A DNA stretch of 64,000 nucleotides from Mycolicibacterium sp. MU0050 (GCF_963378085.1 NZ_OY726395.1:3720001-3784000); one strand, 5' to 3'; counted from the stretch's first letter, positions 37,730-47,770 are shown. Notes: generated by a model from the letters alone, not told the origin. Program-made: numbers and translations.

Positions 37730-38977
37730 TCAGGCGAGTTGCGCGGTGGTCAGCGAGACCCCGGCCGCCGGCAGCACCTCGAGCAGGGCGTCGCCCAGGG
37801 CCACCGCCGGCGTCAGCACCCCGCCGCGCGCGCCGGGCTGCCCGCGCCCGCGCAACAGCGTCAGCGCGCACACCCCGATCAGCGTGGCCGTCGCCGAGTA
37901 CCCGGGGTCGCCGCGCTGTGACATGGTCGCGACGTAGCGGTGCCCCCGCGTGGTCGTCGTATACGTCTCGACCTTGTAATAGCCCCGGTCCCCCTGGTCG
38001 TACCCGGCGCCGGCCGGCAGCATCGACTCGAGCAGCCCCGCCGGCAGCATGCGCAGGTAGGCCCCGCCGAGGCGGGCGGCGCCGGTGATGGCGAGGCCGC
38101 CGAACGCGGCCAGCATCGGCGCGGCGAGGGTCGAGCCCGTGCTCAGCGCCTCGGTATAACGGAAGCCGCGGCCGTAGGCCCAGCCCTGCAGCGCATTGCT
38201 GCGCCGCACGCACCGGGTGTTGTACAGGGCCATCAGGTAACCGCCGGTCCACAGCCCGGTCAGCTCGGGAGCGATCTCGGATCCGCTGCGCGCCTCGACA
38301 TCCGGTTGCGGTCCGAGGTCGGGCTCGTGCGCGCGGTCCGGGCTCAGGCTGTACGGGTCGTCGAGGATCGCGCGGATCGTCGGGTCGTCGCCGGCGACCC
38401 GCATCAGGTCGACCATGGTGTGCAGCGATCCGGCCGAACAGCCGCCGGAGTAGGTGCGCAGGACGAAGGTGGTTTCGGCGAGTTCCCCCGCGCCGTCGGC
38501 CCCCGCGCGCCGGTGCAGTGCCAGCACGTTGAGGTCCGAGGGAATCGAGTCGAACCCGCAGGAGTGCACGAGGCGGGCGCCGCTGGCCACGGCCTCGTCA
38601 TGGTGGCGGGTGATCGAGGCGTGGACGAACGGGACCTCCCCGGCCAGGTCCGCGTAGTCCGTTCCGCTTGCCGCGCAGGCCGCCACGATCGGCAGCCCGC
38701 ACCGCCGGTACGGGCCGACGGCACTGACGACGACGTGCGCGCGGGCCGCCATCGCCCGCAGGGCCGGTTGGTCGTCGATCTCGGCGACGACGGTCGGCCA
38801 GTGCCGCGCGGGCGCGCCCAGCCGGGACCGCAGCGCCTCGAGCCGGCTCGGTGCCCGGCCCGCCAGCGCGATCCGCAGGCCGGGCGCCGCGGTCGCGAGG
38901 TACTCGGCGACCAGGCCCCCGACGAATCCGGTTGCGCCGTAGAGCACGATGTCCAGCTCACGCCCCCCGGCCCCCAT
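37730..38977 (-). CDS. Trans-acting enoyl reductase / saccharopine-dehydrogenase-like protein
   Basis: 415 aa from ATG 38977. The Rossmann start DIVLYGATGFVGGLVAEYLA and AGRAPSRLEALRSRLG, then VVSAVGPYRRCGLPIVAACA and GTDYADLAGEVPF, are characteristic of the mycobacterial trans-acting enoyl reductase family (Rv2449c, Rv2953). Rv2953 acts on phthiocerol/phenolglycolipid intermediates; the substrate of this copy is not known, and no polyketide synthase is nearby. It converges on the desaturase-like gene (24-nt gap) and could belong functionally to that lipid cluster. Confidence 0.88.
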   Translation of the reverse strand: MGAGGRELDIVLYGATGFVGGLVAEYLATAAPGLRIALAGRAPSRLEALRSRLGAPARHWPTVVAEIDDQPALRAMAARAHVVVSAVGPYRRCGLPIVAACAASGTDYADLAGEVPFVHASITRHHDEAVASGARLVHSCGFDSIPSDLNVLALHRRAGADGAGELAETTFVLRTYSGGCSAGSLHTMVDLMRVAGDDPTIRAILDDPYSLSPDRAHEPDLGPQPDVEARSGSEIAPELTGLWTGGYLMALYNTRCVRRSNALQGWAYGRGFRYTEALSTGSTLAAPMLAAFGGLAITGAARLGGAYLRMLPAGLLESMLPAGAGYDQGDRGYYKVETYTTTTRGHRYVATMSQRGDPGYSATATLIGVCALTLLRGRGQPGARGGVLTPAVALGDALLEVLPAAGVSLTTAQLA

Positions 38978-38988
38978 GACCGTCGAGG

Positions 38989-39567
38989 CTACTCCGGTGC
39001 GGCCTTTTCCCGTTGGCCTCTGCGTTCCCGATATGCCGCGACGTGTTGACGGTTGCCGCAGTTGCCGGTGTCGCAGAACCGCCGAGACCGGTTGCGGGAC
39101 AGATCCACCAGTACGGCGTCGCAATCGGGGGCGGCGCAGGTCTTGAGGCGGCGCAGTTCGCCACCGCGGATCAGGTCGGCCAGAGCCATCGCCATCTCGG
39201 CGCCCATCCGCTGGGCCAACGGGTCTTCGACGGAGGCCAGGTGCAGATGCCACTCGGGCATCTCGGGGTGCCGCGTCAGCCAGGGTGCGGCGCGGGTGTC
39301 GGACAGCAGGGCGTTGACCGCCGCGACCGTGCGCTCCTCGTCGTCGAGGATGGTGAACAGCTCGCCGAGACGATCGCGGAGCGCGTGCACGGCCTTGAGC
39401 TCGTCGTCGTCGCGGTCGCGGCGGCCGGTCCAGCCCCAGCCGTCGAGGTACCGGTCGAGCGCACGCTGATCGCCCAGCTGTTCACCGTCGGTGCGGGCGC
39501 TGTTGACCAGCGCACAGATGGTGCGCAACGTGAGCTCCGTGTCATGACTGAAATTCATTTGACTCAT
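38989..39567 (-). CDS. CGNR zinc-finger (ABATE domain) transcriptional regulator
   Basis: 192 aa from ATG 39567 behind AGGGAGGAG. The N-terminal ABATE-type domain is predicted stress-related. The C-terminal zinc finger reads CAAPDCDAVLVDLSRN, then RRFCDTGNCGNRQHVAAYR, giving the Cys ligands and the CGNR signature. It is divergent from an EamA exporter gene, with TCATGA repeats overlapping its own start codon. I infer that it represses itself and the exporter. A longer frame upstream is an artefact of reading through the repeats. Confidence 0.9.
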   Translation of the reverse strand: MSQMNFSHDTELTLRTICALVNSARTDGEQLGDQRALDRYLDGWGWTGRRDRDDDELKAVHALRDRLGELFTILDDEERTVAAVNALLSDTRAAPWLTRHPEMPEWHLHLASVEDPLAQRMGAEMAMALADLIRGGELRRLKTCAAPDCDAVLVDLSRNRSRRFCDTGNCGNRQHVAAYRERRGQREKAAPE

Positions 39568-39615
39568 GACTCCTCCCTGATTAGCGTCATGAGCGAATCC
39601 AATTTTACTCATGAC
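39542..39615. promoter_or_regulatory. Four phased TCATGA sites between CGNR regulator and exporter
   Basis: The palindrome TCATGA occurs at 39542, 39564, 39587 and 39609, so successive starts are 22, 23 and 22 bp apart, about two helical turns. The sites form two imperfect 29-bp direct repeats (39542-39570 and 39587-39615), each bounded by TCATGA at both ends and with an AT-rich centre. The left repeat covers the start codon of the CGNR gene; the right lies ahead of the exporter ATG at 39646. This looks like a cooperative operator array. Confidence 0.6.
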
Positions 39616-39645
39616 AGGGCGGCTCCCGGCCGCCGAGGACCCGTA

Positions 39646-40641
39646 ATGCTGAAGACCCCGGTCGACCGCCGCTTCCGACTCGGTCTGCTCCTCGCGATCG
39701 GTTCGGCCGTCAGTTTCGGCATGTCCGGGCCGTTCGCGAAGGCCCTGATGACGGCCGGCTGGACCCCGACCGCCGCCGTGACCGCCCGGCTCGCCGGCGG
39801 TGCCCTGGTGCTCGCCGTGTACGCCAGCCTGGTCCGGCCCGGCTGGATCGGCGAGGCGCTGCGGCACTACAAGACCGTCCTGCCCTACGGGCTCTTCCCG
39901 ATCGCCGGGGCACAGCTGGGCTACTACAACGCCGTCGAACATCTCTCGGTCGGCGTGGCGCTGCTGCTCGAGTACCTCTCCCCGATCCTGGTGGTCGGCT
40001 GGGTATGGGCGGTGACCCGGCGTCGACCGGCGAACCGGACCCTGGCCGGTGCGGCCTTGGCCGTCGCGGGAATCATGCTGGTGCTCAACGTCTTCAGCGG
40101 CGCGCACGTCAACACCGTCGGCGTCGCCTGGGGATTGGTCGCCGCGGTCTGCGCCGCCTGCTACTTCTTGATGAGCGCGCGGGTCGAGGATCGGCCCGAC
40201 GGCCCGGGCCTGAGCCCGATCTCGCTGGCGGCCGGCGGTCTGATCGTCGGCGCCGCCACCGTCGCACTGCTGGGCGTCACCGGCGCCATGCCGTTGCGGT
40301 TCACCGCGAACAGTGTGGTGGTGGCGGGCTTCACCACGTCCTGGGTGGTTCCCGTCGCCGTGCTGGGCGTCCTGAGCACGGCCGTCGCCTACACCCTGGG
40401 CATCAAGGCGGTGGCACTGCTGCGCCCCAGCTTCGCCTCGCTGGTGGGCCTGTCGGAGGTGCTGGCCGCGGTGCTGTGGGCCTGGCTGCTGGTCGGCGAG
40501 GCCATCACCGTCACCCAGGCGGTAGGCGGCGCCGTCGTGCTGGCCGGCCTCGCCTTGGCCCGCACCACGGTGACCGCTCCCGCACCGCGCGATGGCGAGC
40601 GGCACCAGATTGCCGCGGGTCCCGACGCCTCGACTCGCTAA
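39646..40641 (+). CDS. EamA/DMT-family transporter (RhtA-like exporter)
   Basis: 331 aa with about ten membrane segments in two five-helix halves (LGLLLAIGSAVSFGMSGPFA ... SVGVALLLEYLSPILVVGWV ... LVGLSEVLAAVLWAWLLVGE). The pattern is that of drug/metabolite exporters such as the RhtA threonine/homoserine type. I chose ATG 39646, after CGAGGA; ATG 39589 is in frame but sits inside the operator repeats without a ribosome-binding site. The substrate is unknown. It is probably controlled by the divergent CGNR protein. The first cutinase gene starts one base after its stop. Confidence 0.85.
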   Translation: MLKTPVDRRFRLGLLLAIGSAVSFGMSGPFAKALMTAGWTPTAAVTARLAGGALVLAVYASLVRPGWIGEALRHYKTVLPYGLFPIAGAQLGYYNAVEHLSVGVALLLEYLSPILVVGWVWAVTRRRPANRTLAGAALAVAGIMLVLNVFSGAHVNTVGVAWGLVAAVCAACYFLMSARVEDRPDGPGLSPISLAAGGLIVGAATVALLGVTGAMPLRFTANSVVVAGFTTSWVVPVAVLGVLSTAVAYTLGIKAVALLRPSFASLVGLSEVLAAVLWAWLLVGEAITVTQAVGGAVVLAGLALARTTVTAPAPRDGERHQIAAGPDASTR

Positions 40642-40642
40642 C

Positions 40643-41320
40643 ATGTTTGCTGTGATCGCCAACAGCCTTCGCCGCATCGGTTCGCTGGCCGGCGCGGCCC
40701 TGGTCGCCGCCGCCCTGTTGACCGCGCCCGCGATGCTTCCGACGCCGTTGACCCCCACCGCCGCCGCCGCGGAGTGCCCCGACATCCAGGTGGTGTTCGC
40801 CCGCGGCACCACCGAGGCCCCGGGCCTCGGACGGGTCGGCCAGGCCTTCGTCGACGCGCTGCGCGGCCAGGTCGGGGGCCGGCAGGTAGACACCTATGCG
40901 GTGAACTATCCGGCCAGTTGGGACTTCCTCGCCGCGGCCGGCGGCGCCAACGACGCCAGCCGGCACATCCAGTGGATGATGGCCAACTGCCCGGCCACCC
41001 GCCTGGTGCTCGGTGGCTATTCGCAGGGCGCCGCGGTGATCGACGTCATCGCCGCCATCCCGGTGCCCGGCGTCGGTTTCAACGCGCCGCTGCCCCCGAA
41101 CGCTCCCGAGCACGTCGCGGCCATCGCGGTGTTCGGCAACCCCACCGCCAAGCTGGGCCTGCCGCTGACCTCCAGCCCGGTCTGGAGCGGTCGGGCCATC
41201 GACCTCTGCAACGGGGGCGATCCGATTTGTTCCGATGGCCGCGACGTCGCCGCCCACAGCGACTACGTCGCGTCTGGCCAGGCGGCCCAGGCGGCCGCGT
41301 TCGTCGCCTCCCGGCTCTGA
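40643..41320 (+). CDS. Secreted cutinase-like esterase, copy 1
   Basis: 225 aa starting MFAVIANSLRRIGSLAG. A signal peptide runs to about AAAAE, then the cutinase core starts CPDIQVVFARGTTEAPGLG. Catalytic residues are Ser in LGGYSQGAAV, Asp in GGDPICSDG and His in AHSDYV. The four Cys typical of cutinase disulfides are present. It is a serine esterase or phospholipase of the mycobacterial Culp family, acting outside the cell. The start is 1 nt after the exporter stop. M. tuberculosis has cut3 and cut4 at the same place between eccB4 and truA (from memory). Confidence 0.93.
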   Translation: MFAVIANSLRRIGSLAGAALVAAALLTAPAMLPTPLTPTAAAAECPDIQVVFARGTTEAPGLGRVGQAFVDALRGQVGGRQVDTYAVNYPASWDFLAAAGGANDASRHIQWMMANCPATRLVLGGYSQGAAVIDVIAAIPVPGVGFNAPLPPNAPEHVAAIAVFGNPTAKLGLPLTSSPVWSGRAIDLCNGGDPICSDGRDVAAHSDYVASGQAAQAAAFVASRL

Positions 41321-41364
41321 CCGAAATTTCTTCCTGCCAGCACTGATATGTGAGTATTACCGCC

Positions 41365-42057
41365 ATGAGCGACGTTCACCCCCTCCGCAGCGCCTTCCGA
41401 CGGTCGGTTACCGCCGCCGGTTCGGCGGTGGCCGCCTCGGCTCTGCTGCTGGCGCCGTTGATCGCGCCCACCGCCCTGCCCACGGCGGCCGCCGAGCCGT
41501 GCCCCGACGTGGAGTTGATCTTCGCCCGCGGCACCAGCGAGGCCCCGGGCATCGGACGGGTCGGCAACGCGTTGGCAAGCCAGCTGCAGGGCCACCTGAA
41601 CGGCCGCACCCTGGGCACCTACGCGGTGAACTACCCGGCGACCTACGACTTCCTCGCCGCCGCGGACGGCGCCAACGACGCCACCAACCGCATCGCCCAC
41701 ATGGCCTCGGTATGCCCGTCCACCCGCATCGTGCTCGGCGGCTATTCGCAGGGCGCCGCCGTGGTGGACATGCTCGTGGGAATTCCGCCGCTGGGCAACC
41801 GGATTGGTGATGTCGGGTCCGCGGCACCGCTGCCCGCCGGCCTGCGCGAGAACGTGGCGGCCGTGGCAGTGTTCGGCAACCCCGCGGCGAAGTTCGGAAA
41901 CCCGGTGAGCGCAGGCAATCTCGGCGCCCGGTCGATCGACATGTGCAGCGACGGCGACCCGATCTGTTCGGGCGGCCGCAACCCGTTCGCGCACACCAAC
42001 TATGAGTCGGGCCCCATGCCCGGTCAGGCCGCGGGATTCATCGCCCGCTGGCTCTGA
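41365..42057 (+). CDS. Secreted cutinase-like esterase, copy 2
   Basis: 230 aa from ATG 41365; an in-frame GTG at 41350 would add five residues. The signal peptide includes AAGSAVAASALLLAPLIAPT. The mature core starts CPDVELIFARGTSEAPGIG. Catalytic Ser is in LGGYSQGAAV, Asp in DGDPICSGG and His in FAHTNYES. It is closely similar to copy 1 over the whole core (DTYAVNYPAS versus GTYAVNYPAT), so it probably arose by tandem duplication. It lies 44 nt downstream of copy 1. Confidence 0.93.
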   Translation: MSDVHPLRSAFRRSVTAAGSAVAASALLLAPLIAPTALPTAAAEPCPDVELIFARGTSEAPGIGRVGNALASQLQGHLNGRTLGTYAVNYPATYDFLAAADGANDATNRIAHMASVCPSTRIVLGGYSQGAAVVDMLVGIPPLGNRIGDVGSAAPLPAGLRENVAAVAVFGNPAAKFGNPVSAGNLGARSIDMCSDGDPICSGGRNPFAHTNYESGPMPGQAAGFIARWL

Positions 42058-42082
42058 CGGGAGTTTCGGTACTATTGACGGG

Positions 42083-42760
42083 GTGGAAACCCGCCGATCC
42101 TGTGCCCTGCTCGGAGCCGTCGTTCTCGCCGTCGCGACCCTGCTCTTCGCACCTGCCACCGTAACTCGCACCTCGGTGATCCCGCACGCCTCGGCCGCGT
42201 CGTGCCCGGATGTCGAAGTCGTATTCGCGCGGGGCCGGCTGGAGCCCGCCGGCCCGGGTCAGATCGGTCATGCCTTCGTGGATGCGTTGCGGGCAAAGAC
42301 CGGCCAGAACGTTCGCCTCTATTCGGTGAACTATCCCGCCAACAGCGAAGTCGACCTGGGCGCCAACGACATGAGCCGGCGGATCCAGAGCACCGTGGCC
42401 GCCTGCCCCGACACCCGTATCGTGATCGGTGGCTACTCGCTGGGCGCCGCCGTCGCCGATGTGGTTCTGGCGGTGCCGTTCTCGGTGTTCACGTTCAAGC
42501 ACCCGCTCCCACAGAGCGCCGAGCAGCGGGTCGCCGCGGTCGCCCTGTTCGGCAACGGGATGCAGTGGGCCGGACCGATATCCACCTTCAGCCCGGTCTA
42601 CGCGGAGCGGACCATCGAGCTGTGCCATGGCGACGACCCCATCTGCAACCCCACCGACCCGGAGAACTGGGAAGCCTACTGGCCCGACCATCTGGCACCG
42701 GCCTACATCAAGGCAGGCATGGTCAATCAGGCTGCCGATTTCGTCGCCGCCCGCCTGTGA
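42083..42760 (+). CDS. Secreted cutinase-like esterase, copy 3 (divergent)
   Basis: 225 aa from GTG 42083. The signal peptide is RRSCALLGAVVLAVATLL. The core starts CPDVEVVFARGRLEPAGPG, so the usual ARGT is ARGR. The nucleophile elbow is IGGYSLGAAV (S-L-G instead of S-Q-G). Asp is in GDDPICNP and the His candidate in YWPDHLAPAY, which is displaced compared with copies 1 and 2. It is still likely an active esterase but with a different pocket. It ends 3 nt before the convergent truA stop. Confidence 0.9.
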   Translation: METRRSCALLGAVVLAVATLLFAPATVTRTSVIPHASAASCPDVEVVFARGRLEPAGPGQIGHAFVDALRAKTGQNVRLYSVNYPANSEVDLGANDMSRRIQSTVAACPDTRIVIGGYSLGAAVADVVLAVPFSVFTFKHPLPQSAEQRVAAVALFGNGMQWAGPISTFSPVYAERTIELCHGDDPICNPTDPENWEAYWPDHLAPAYIKAGMVNQAADFVAARL

Positions 42761-42763
42761 GCC

Positions 42764-43657
42764 TCAGATCTCGTCGGCGCTGCGCAGATCGCGGGTGATC
42801 AGCGTGCGCGCGGCCAGCTGGTCGGCCGGCGGGTAATCGACGCCGATCAGGGTCAGGCCGCGCGCCGGTGCGGCCGCGAAATCGCTGGAGCGCCGTGCTT
42901 CTTCGCGCAGGCCGGCCACCCACGCCGCGCCGCGCCGACCCTCCCCCACCGCCAGCAGCGCACCGACGACCGAGCGCACCATGTTCCAGCAGAACGCGTC
43001 GGCGGTCACGTGCGCGCTCACCAGATCGTCGTTACGCTCCCAGTCCAAGCGCTGCAGCTCGCGGATGGTGGTGGCACCCGGGCGGTGCCGACAGAAGGCG
43101 GCGAAATCCCGTAGTCCCAACAGTTCCCGGGAGGCCTCGTTCATCGCCGCGACGTCCAATGCCCGCGGCCACGGCGTGACGAACCTGGCCTGCTGCGGAT
43201 CCACGCCGTACGGCGCGAGCGACAACCGGTAGACATAGTGCCGGCGCAGGGCCGAGAACCGGGCGTCGAAACCCGCGGGCGCCCGGGCGATGTCGCGCAC
43301 CCGCACGTCATCCGGCAGCAGCCGGGCCAGCCGCCGCACCAGCGGCCGGAACTCGGGGTCGCCCGCCCGCACGGTACGCGGATACCCGTGGGCGAGAGCG
43401 TCTTCGGGGACATCGACGTGTGCGGTCTGGCCGGTGGCGTGCACCCCGGTGTCGGTGCGGCCGGCGGCGCGCAGGACCACCGGGACACGGAACACCGTCG
43501 AGAGCGCCTCCTCCAGCACGCCGGCGACCGTGCGCTGGTCGCGCTGGACCGCCCAACCGGCGAAATCGGTTCCGTCGTAGGCGATGTCGAGACGCAGCCG
43601 CACCGCTGAACGGGGCTCTGACGGGACATGCCCGCCATCGGAGTCGATGGCGGGCAT
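42764..43657 (-). CDS. truA: tRNA pseudouridine synthase A
   Basis: 297 aa if started at ATG 43657. It makes pseudouridine 38-40 in tRNA anticodon stems. The catalytic Asp lies in [14 protein letters not shown], with [16 protein letters not shown] at the front and [17 protein letters not shown] and [20 protein letters not shown] further on. The ATG lies inside a perfect 16-bp hairpin, so translation may instead start at GTG 43603 ([11 protein letters not shown], 279 aa). M. tuberculosis TruA, as I remember it, also carries about 20 residues before this point. It follows rplQ by 16 nt. Confidence 0.93.
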   Translation of the reverse strand: MPAIDSDGGHVPSEPRSAVRLRLDIAYDGTDFAGWAVQRDQRTVAGVLEEALSTVFRVPVVLRAAGRTDTGVHATGQTAHVDVPEDALAHGYPRTVRAGDPEFRPLVRRLARLLPDDVRVRDIARAPAGFDARFSALRRHYVYRLSLAPYGVDPQQARFVTPWPRALDVAAMNEASRELLGLRDFAAFCRHRPGATTIRELQRLDWERNDDLVSAHVTADAFCWNMVRSVVGALLAVGEGRRGAAWVAGLREEARRSSDFAAAPARGLTLIGVDYPPADQLAARTLITRDLRSADEI

Positions 43658-43660
43658 GTC
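43625..43660 (-). terminator. Perfect 16-bp hairpin between rplQ and truA
   Basis: GACATGCCCGCCATCG at 43625-43640 pairs without mismatch with 43645-43660 across a 4-nt loop, GAGT. On the minus strand it begins 13 nt after the rplQ stop. There is no U-tract. It can act as the terminator or attenuator of the alpha operon and also covers the apparent ATG of truA, so it could limit truA translation. Confidence 0.7.
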
Positions 43661-43673
43661 TTCGGCGTCTCTG

Positions 43674-44255
43674 CTACTTGGCAGCGTCGTCCTCGGCGTC
43701 GGCCGCCTCGGCCTGGCCGGCCTCCTCGACCTCGGTGGCCTCGGCCGCCGGGGTCTCGGTGACGTCGTCGGCGGTGGGGCCGTCGGCCGCCTCCGGCTCG
43801 ACGGCGGCCTGCGGTGCCGCCGCGGCGGCAACCGGCTGCTCGGCCTTGGCCTGCGAGGCCGCCGCCCGGCGGGCCCGGTTGGCCTCGTCGGTGACGGTCT
43901 TCTCCCGCACCAGTTCGATGACCGCCATGGGCGCGTTGTCGCCCTTGCGGTTCTCGACCTTGATGATGCGCAGGTATCCACCGTCGCGATCGGCGTAGAA
44001 CGGCGCGATCTCGGCGAACAGGCTGTGCACGACGTCCTTGTCGCGGATCTTCTTCATCACCTCACGCCGGTTGTGCAGCGTGCCCTTCTTGGCGTGGGTG
44101 ATCAGCTTCTCCGCGTACGGCCGCAACGCCCGGGCCTTCGGCTCGGTCGTCTTGATCCGGCCGTGCTCGAAGAGCGAGGTGGCCAGGTTGGCCAGCAGCG
44201 CCTTCTGGTGCGAGGACGACCCGCCGAGGCGAGGGCCCTTGGTGGGCTTGGGCAT
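43674..44255 (-). CDS. rplQ: 50S ribosomal protein L17
   Basis: 193 aa. The conserved core is [20 protein letters not shown] to about residue 118 ([14 protein letters not shown]). A long acidic Ala/Glu-rich tail ([18 protein letters not shown] type) extends the protein, as in other mycobacterial L17. A clear AGGAGA site precedes the ATG. It is the last ribosomal gene of the operon, followed by a strong hairpin. Confidence 0.97.
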   Translation of the reverse strand: MPKPTKGPRLGGSSSHQKALLANLATSLFEHGRIKTTEPKARALRPYAEKLITHAKKGTLHNRREVMKKIRDKDVVHSLFAEIAPFYADRDGGYLRIIKVENRKGDNAPMAVIELVREKTVTDEANRARRAAASQAKAEQPVAAAAAPQAAVEPEAADGPTADDVTETPAAEATEVEEAGQAEAADAEDDAAK

Positions 44256-44316
44256 TGCGACTATCTCCTAAATGGGGCCGGCCCCCGTATCAGGTAGGAC
44301 CGGGACGGTAATTCTG

Positions 44317-45411
<1,095 letters not shown>

Positions 45412-45450
45412 TTAGGTGGTCGCCGGCCCGATTGACCGGCGACCCATCTG

Positions 45451-46056
45451 TTACTTCGAGTAGAACTCGACGATGAGCTGCTCGGCGAGCGGCACGTCGA
45501 TCTGAGCCCGCTCCGGCAGCTGATGGACGAGGATGCGCTGCCGCTCGCCAACGACCTGCAGCCAGGACGGGATGGGGCGCTCACCCGCGGTCTCGCGAGC
45601 GATCTGGAACGGCACGGTGTTCAGCGAGGTCTCCCGCACGTCGATGATGTCGTACTGCGACACCCGGTAGCTCGGGATGTCCACCTTGACACCGTTGACG
45701 GTGAAGTGGCCGTGGCTGACGAGCTGACGGGCCATCCGGCGGGTGCGCGCCAGACCGGCGCGGTACACGACGTTGTCCAGCCGGCTCTCCAGGATCTGCA
45801 GCAGCTCCTCACCGGTCTTGCCGGCGCGGCGCTGAGCTTCCTCGTAGTAGCGACGGAACTGCTTCTCCATCACGCCGTAGGTGAAGCGGGCCTTCTGCTT
45901 CTCCTGCAGCTGCAGGCGGTATTCGCTCTCCTTGATCCGCGCGCGGCCGTGCTGTCCGGGCGGGTAGGGGCGCTTCTCGAACGACTGATCGCCGCCGACC
46001 AGGTCGACGCCCAGACGGCGCGACTTGCGGGTCACCGGTCCTGTGTAACGAGCCAT
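45451..46056 (-). CDS. rpsD: 30S ribosomal protein S4
   Basis: 201 aa, MARYTGPVTRKSRRLGVDLV to a C-terminal EQLIVEFYSK. It is a primary 16S-binding protein. The S4 RNA-binding domain starts at SRLDNVVYRAGLARTRRMAR. The N-terminal zinc-finger cysteines of some S4 proteins are absent, as in other mycobacteria. The 81-nt gap to rpoA holds only its ribosome-binding site. Confidence 0.98.
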   Translation of the reverse strand: MARYTGPVTRKSRRLGVDLVGGDQSFEKRPYPPGQHGRARIKESEYRLQLQEKQKARFTYGVMEKQFRRYYEEAQRRAGKTGEELLQILESRLDNVVYRAGLARTRRMARQLVSHGHFTVNGVKVDIPSYRVSQYDIIDVRETSLNTVPFQIARETAGERPIPSWLQVVGERQRILVHQLPERAQIDVPLAEQLIVEFYSK

Positions 46057-46074
46057 TGTCTAAATCCCTCTTCC

Positions 46075-46491
46075 CTAGACCCGGCGCCGCTTGGGCGGAC
46101 GGCAGCCGTTGTGCGGCTGCGGCGTGACGTCGGAAATGGCGCCCACCTCGAGGCCGGCGGCCTGCAATGAACGGATCGCGGTCTCGCGGCCCGAACCCGG
46201 TCCCTTGACGAACACGTCGACCTTCTTCACGCCGTGCTCCTGGGCCTTGCGGGCGGCGTTCTCCGCCGCCAACTGCGCGGCGAACGGAGTCGACTTACGC
46301 GACCCCTTGAAGCCGACGTGACCCGAGGACGCCCAGGCGATGACGTTGCCCTGGGGATCGGTGATGGACACGATGGTGTTGTTGAACGTGCTCTTGATGT
46401 GAGCGGCACCGTGCGGGACGTTCTTCTTTTCCCGGCGACGAGTGGTCTTGCCCTTCTTGGGGCCGGCGGCCGCCTTCTTTGCTGTTGCCAT
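46075..46491 (-). CDS. rpsK: 30S ribosomal protein S11
   Basis: 138 aa. A basic N-terminal extension ([19 protein letters not shown]) leads into [19 protein letters not shown] and [14 protein letters not shown], and the protein ends [13 protein letters not shown], which is invariant in S11. It starts 6 nt after the rpsM stop. Confidence 0.98.
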   Translation of the reverse strand: MATAKKAAAGPKKGKTTRRREKKNVPHGAAHIKSTFNNTIVSITDPQGNVIAWASSGHVGFKGSRKSTPFAAQLAAENAARKAQEHGVKKVDVFVKGPGSGRETAIRSLQAAGLEVGAISDVTPQPHNGCRPPKRRRV

Positions 46492-46497
46492 CAGGGG

Positions 46498-46872
46498 TTA
46501 CCTGGCCTTCTTCTTGCCGGCAATGGTGCGCTTGGGGCCCTTGCGGGTGCGCGCATTGGTCTTGGTCCGCTGGCCGCGCACGGGCAGGCCACGGCGGTGC
46601 CGCAGGCCCTGGTAGCAGCCGATCTCGATCTTGCGGCGGATATCGGCCTGCACCTCGCGGCGCAGATCGCCCTCCACCTTGAGGTTGCCCTCGATGTAGT
46701 CGCGCAGCTGGGTCAGCTGGTCATCGGTGAGGTCCTTGGTGCGCAGATCCCGGTCGATCCCGGTCGCCGCCAGGATCTCCTGGGAGCGGGTACGGCCGAC
46801 GCCGTAAATGTAGGTCAGCGCGATCTCCATGCGCTTATCGCGCGGGAGGTCAACGCCCACTAGACGTGCCAC
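46498..46872 (-). CDS. rpsM: 30S ribosomal protein S13
   Basis: 124 aa, [20 protein letters not shown], then [15 protein letters not shown], and the basic tail [17 protein letters not shown]. It contacts P-site tRNA and L5 at the subunit interface. The 213-nt stretch upstream (46873-47085) to rpmJ holds no gene and may carry an internal promoter for rpsM-rpsK-rpsD-rpoA-rplQ. Confidence 0.98.
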   Translation of the reverse strand: MARLVGVDLPRDKRMEIALTYIYGVGRTRSQEILAATGIDRDLRTKDLTDDQLTQLRDYIEGNLKVEGDLRREVQADIRRKIEIGCYQGLRHRRGLPVRGQRTKTNARTRKGPKRTIAGKKKAR

Positions 46873-47085
46873 AGTGGTGTGCTTCCTTCTCTATGCGGAG
46901 GTCTGTTCCCAGTCCGTTCCCGCCTGCTGGCGGGGTCCGGCCTCCGTGCCGAACGTGATGAGCAGTACTGCGTCCTCTTGGTGGCGCGGTGGCGCCGGGC
47001 TGCTCAGTGGTGCTGGGAGGTCTGCATTAAGTTGTGGTGCTGCGACGGCGGTGAGCCGGCCCGGTAAAGCGCGGGGCCGACCGGC

Positions 47086-47199
47086 CTAACCCTGCCTCTG
47101 CTTGTGGCGAGGATCGGAGCAGATCACCATGACCCGCCCATGCCGGCGGATCACCCTGCACTTGTCGCAGATCGGCTTGACGCTCGGGTTCACCTTCAC
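47086..47199 (-). CDS. rpmJ: 50S ribosomal protein L36
   Basis: 37 aa from GTG 47199: [20 protein letters not shown], then [17 protein letters not shown]. The zinc-binding C-x2-C...C...H form (CDKC, C, H) is intact, so this is the zinc-type L36. It lies between infA and rpsM, the conserved order. Confidence 0.97.
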
Positions 47200-47251
47200 G
47201 GCTGTTCGATCCTGTTCTCTGTCTCGTACGGGGGTTGTGTTGCGGGGCGGC

Positions 47252-47473
47252 TTACTTGTAGCGGTACACAATGCGGCCGCGGGACAGGTCGTAGGGAGAG
47301 AGCTCCACCACGACGCGGTCCTCAGGGAGGATGCGGATGTAGTGCTGCCGCATCTTGCCGCTGATGTGCGCGAGCACCTTGTGTCCGTTCTCCAGCTCAA
47401 TGCGGAACATCGCATTGGGCAGAGGCTCGACCACGCGGCCCTCGACCTCGATGGCACCGTCTTTCTTGGCCAT
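47252..47473 (-). CDS. infA: Translation initiation factor IF-1
   Basis: 73 aa, [20 protein letters not shown] to [13 protein letters not shown], a single S1/OB-fold domain that binds the ribosomal A site during initiation. An AAGAAG site precedes the ATG. It is the first gene of this minus-strand cluster; its promoter must lie in the following gap, because the next gene upstream is divergent. Confidence 0.98.
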
Positions 47474-47770
47474 AACTTCTTGGCGATCCTGTCGTCTGGT
47501 GTTTCGTAACTATGTCGGTTTCGTATGTATGTACTTCGTTTGCGCCCTGGTGGGCAGCCACAGCCGCGACTACGGTAAACGTGAAATCCACCCCTGGAAG
47601 TTCCAGGACTGTCGGAGAAGCACGCAGGAAGCCGGCGCGGTGGCCGCACCGTTGGTCCACGATACCCGCTCGGTGCCCGGGCGCCAAAATTCGTGCAGCG
47701 GGACTGCCGACGGGGATGCGAAGATCATTGCGCAGCGCCGACTCGAGGCCGAGCGCCGAAGGGAGCCCCC
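47474..47770. other. Divergent intergenic region, infA and NfeD-flotillin promoters
   Basis: 297 bp without a convincing gene. It must hold the promoter of infA-rpmJ leftwards and of the NfeD-flotillin operon rightwards. The stretch nearest infA is relatively AT-rich, with CATAC/TACATAC runs. I could not assign definite -35/-10 pairs. The frames crossing it are shadows. Confidence 0.5.

Noticed and set aside
39589..39645. ATG 39589 as the exporter start
   Set aside because: It lies inside the TCATGA repeats, has no ribosome-binding site, and adds a polar segment absent from EamA proteins.
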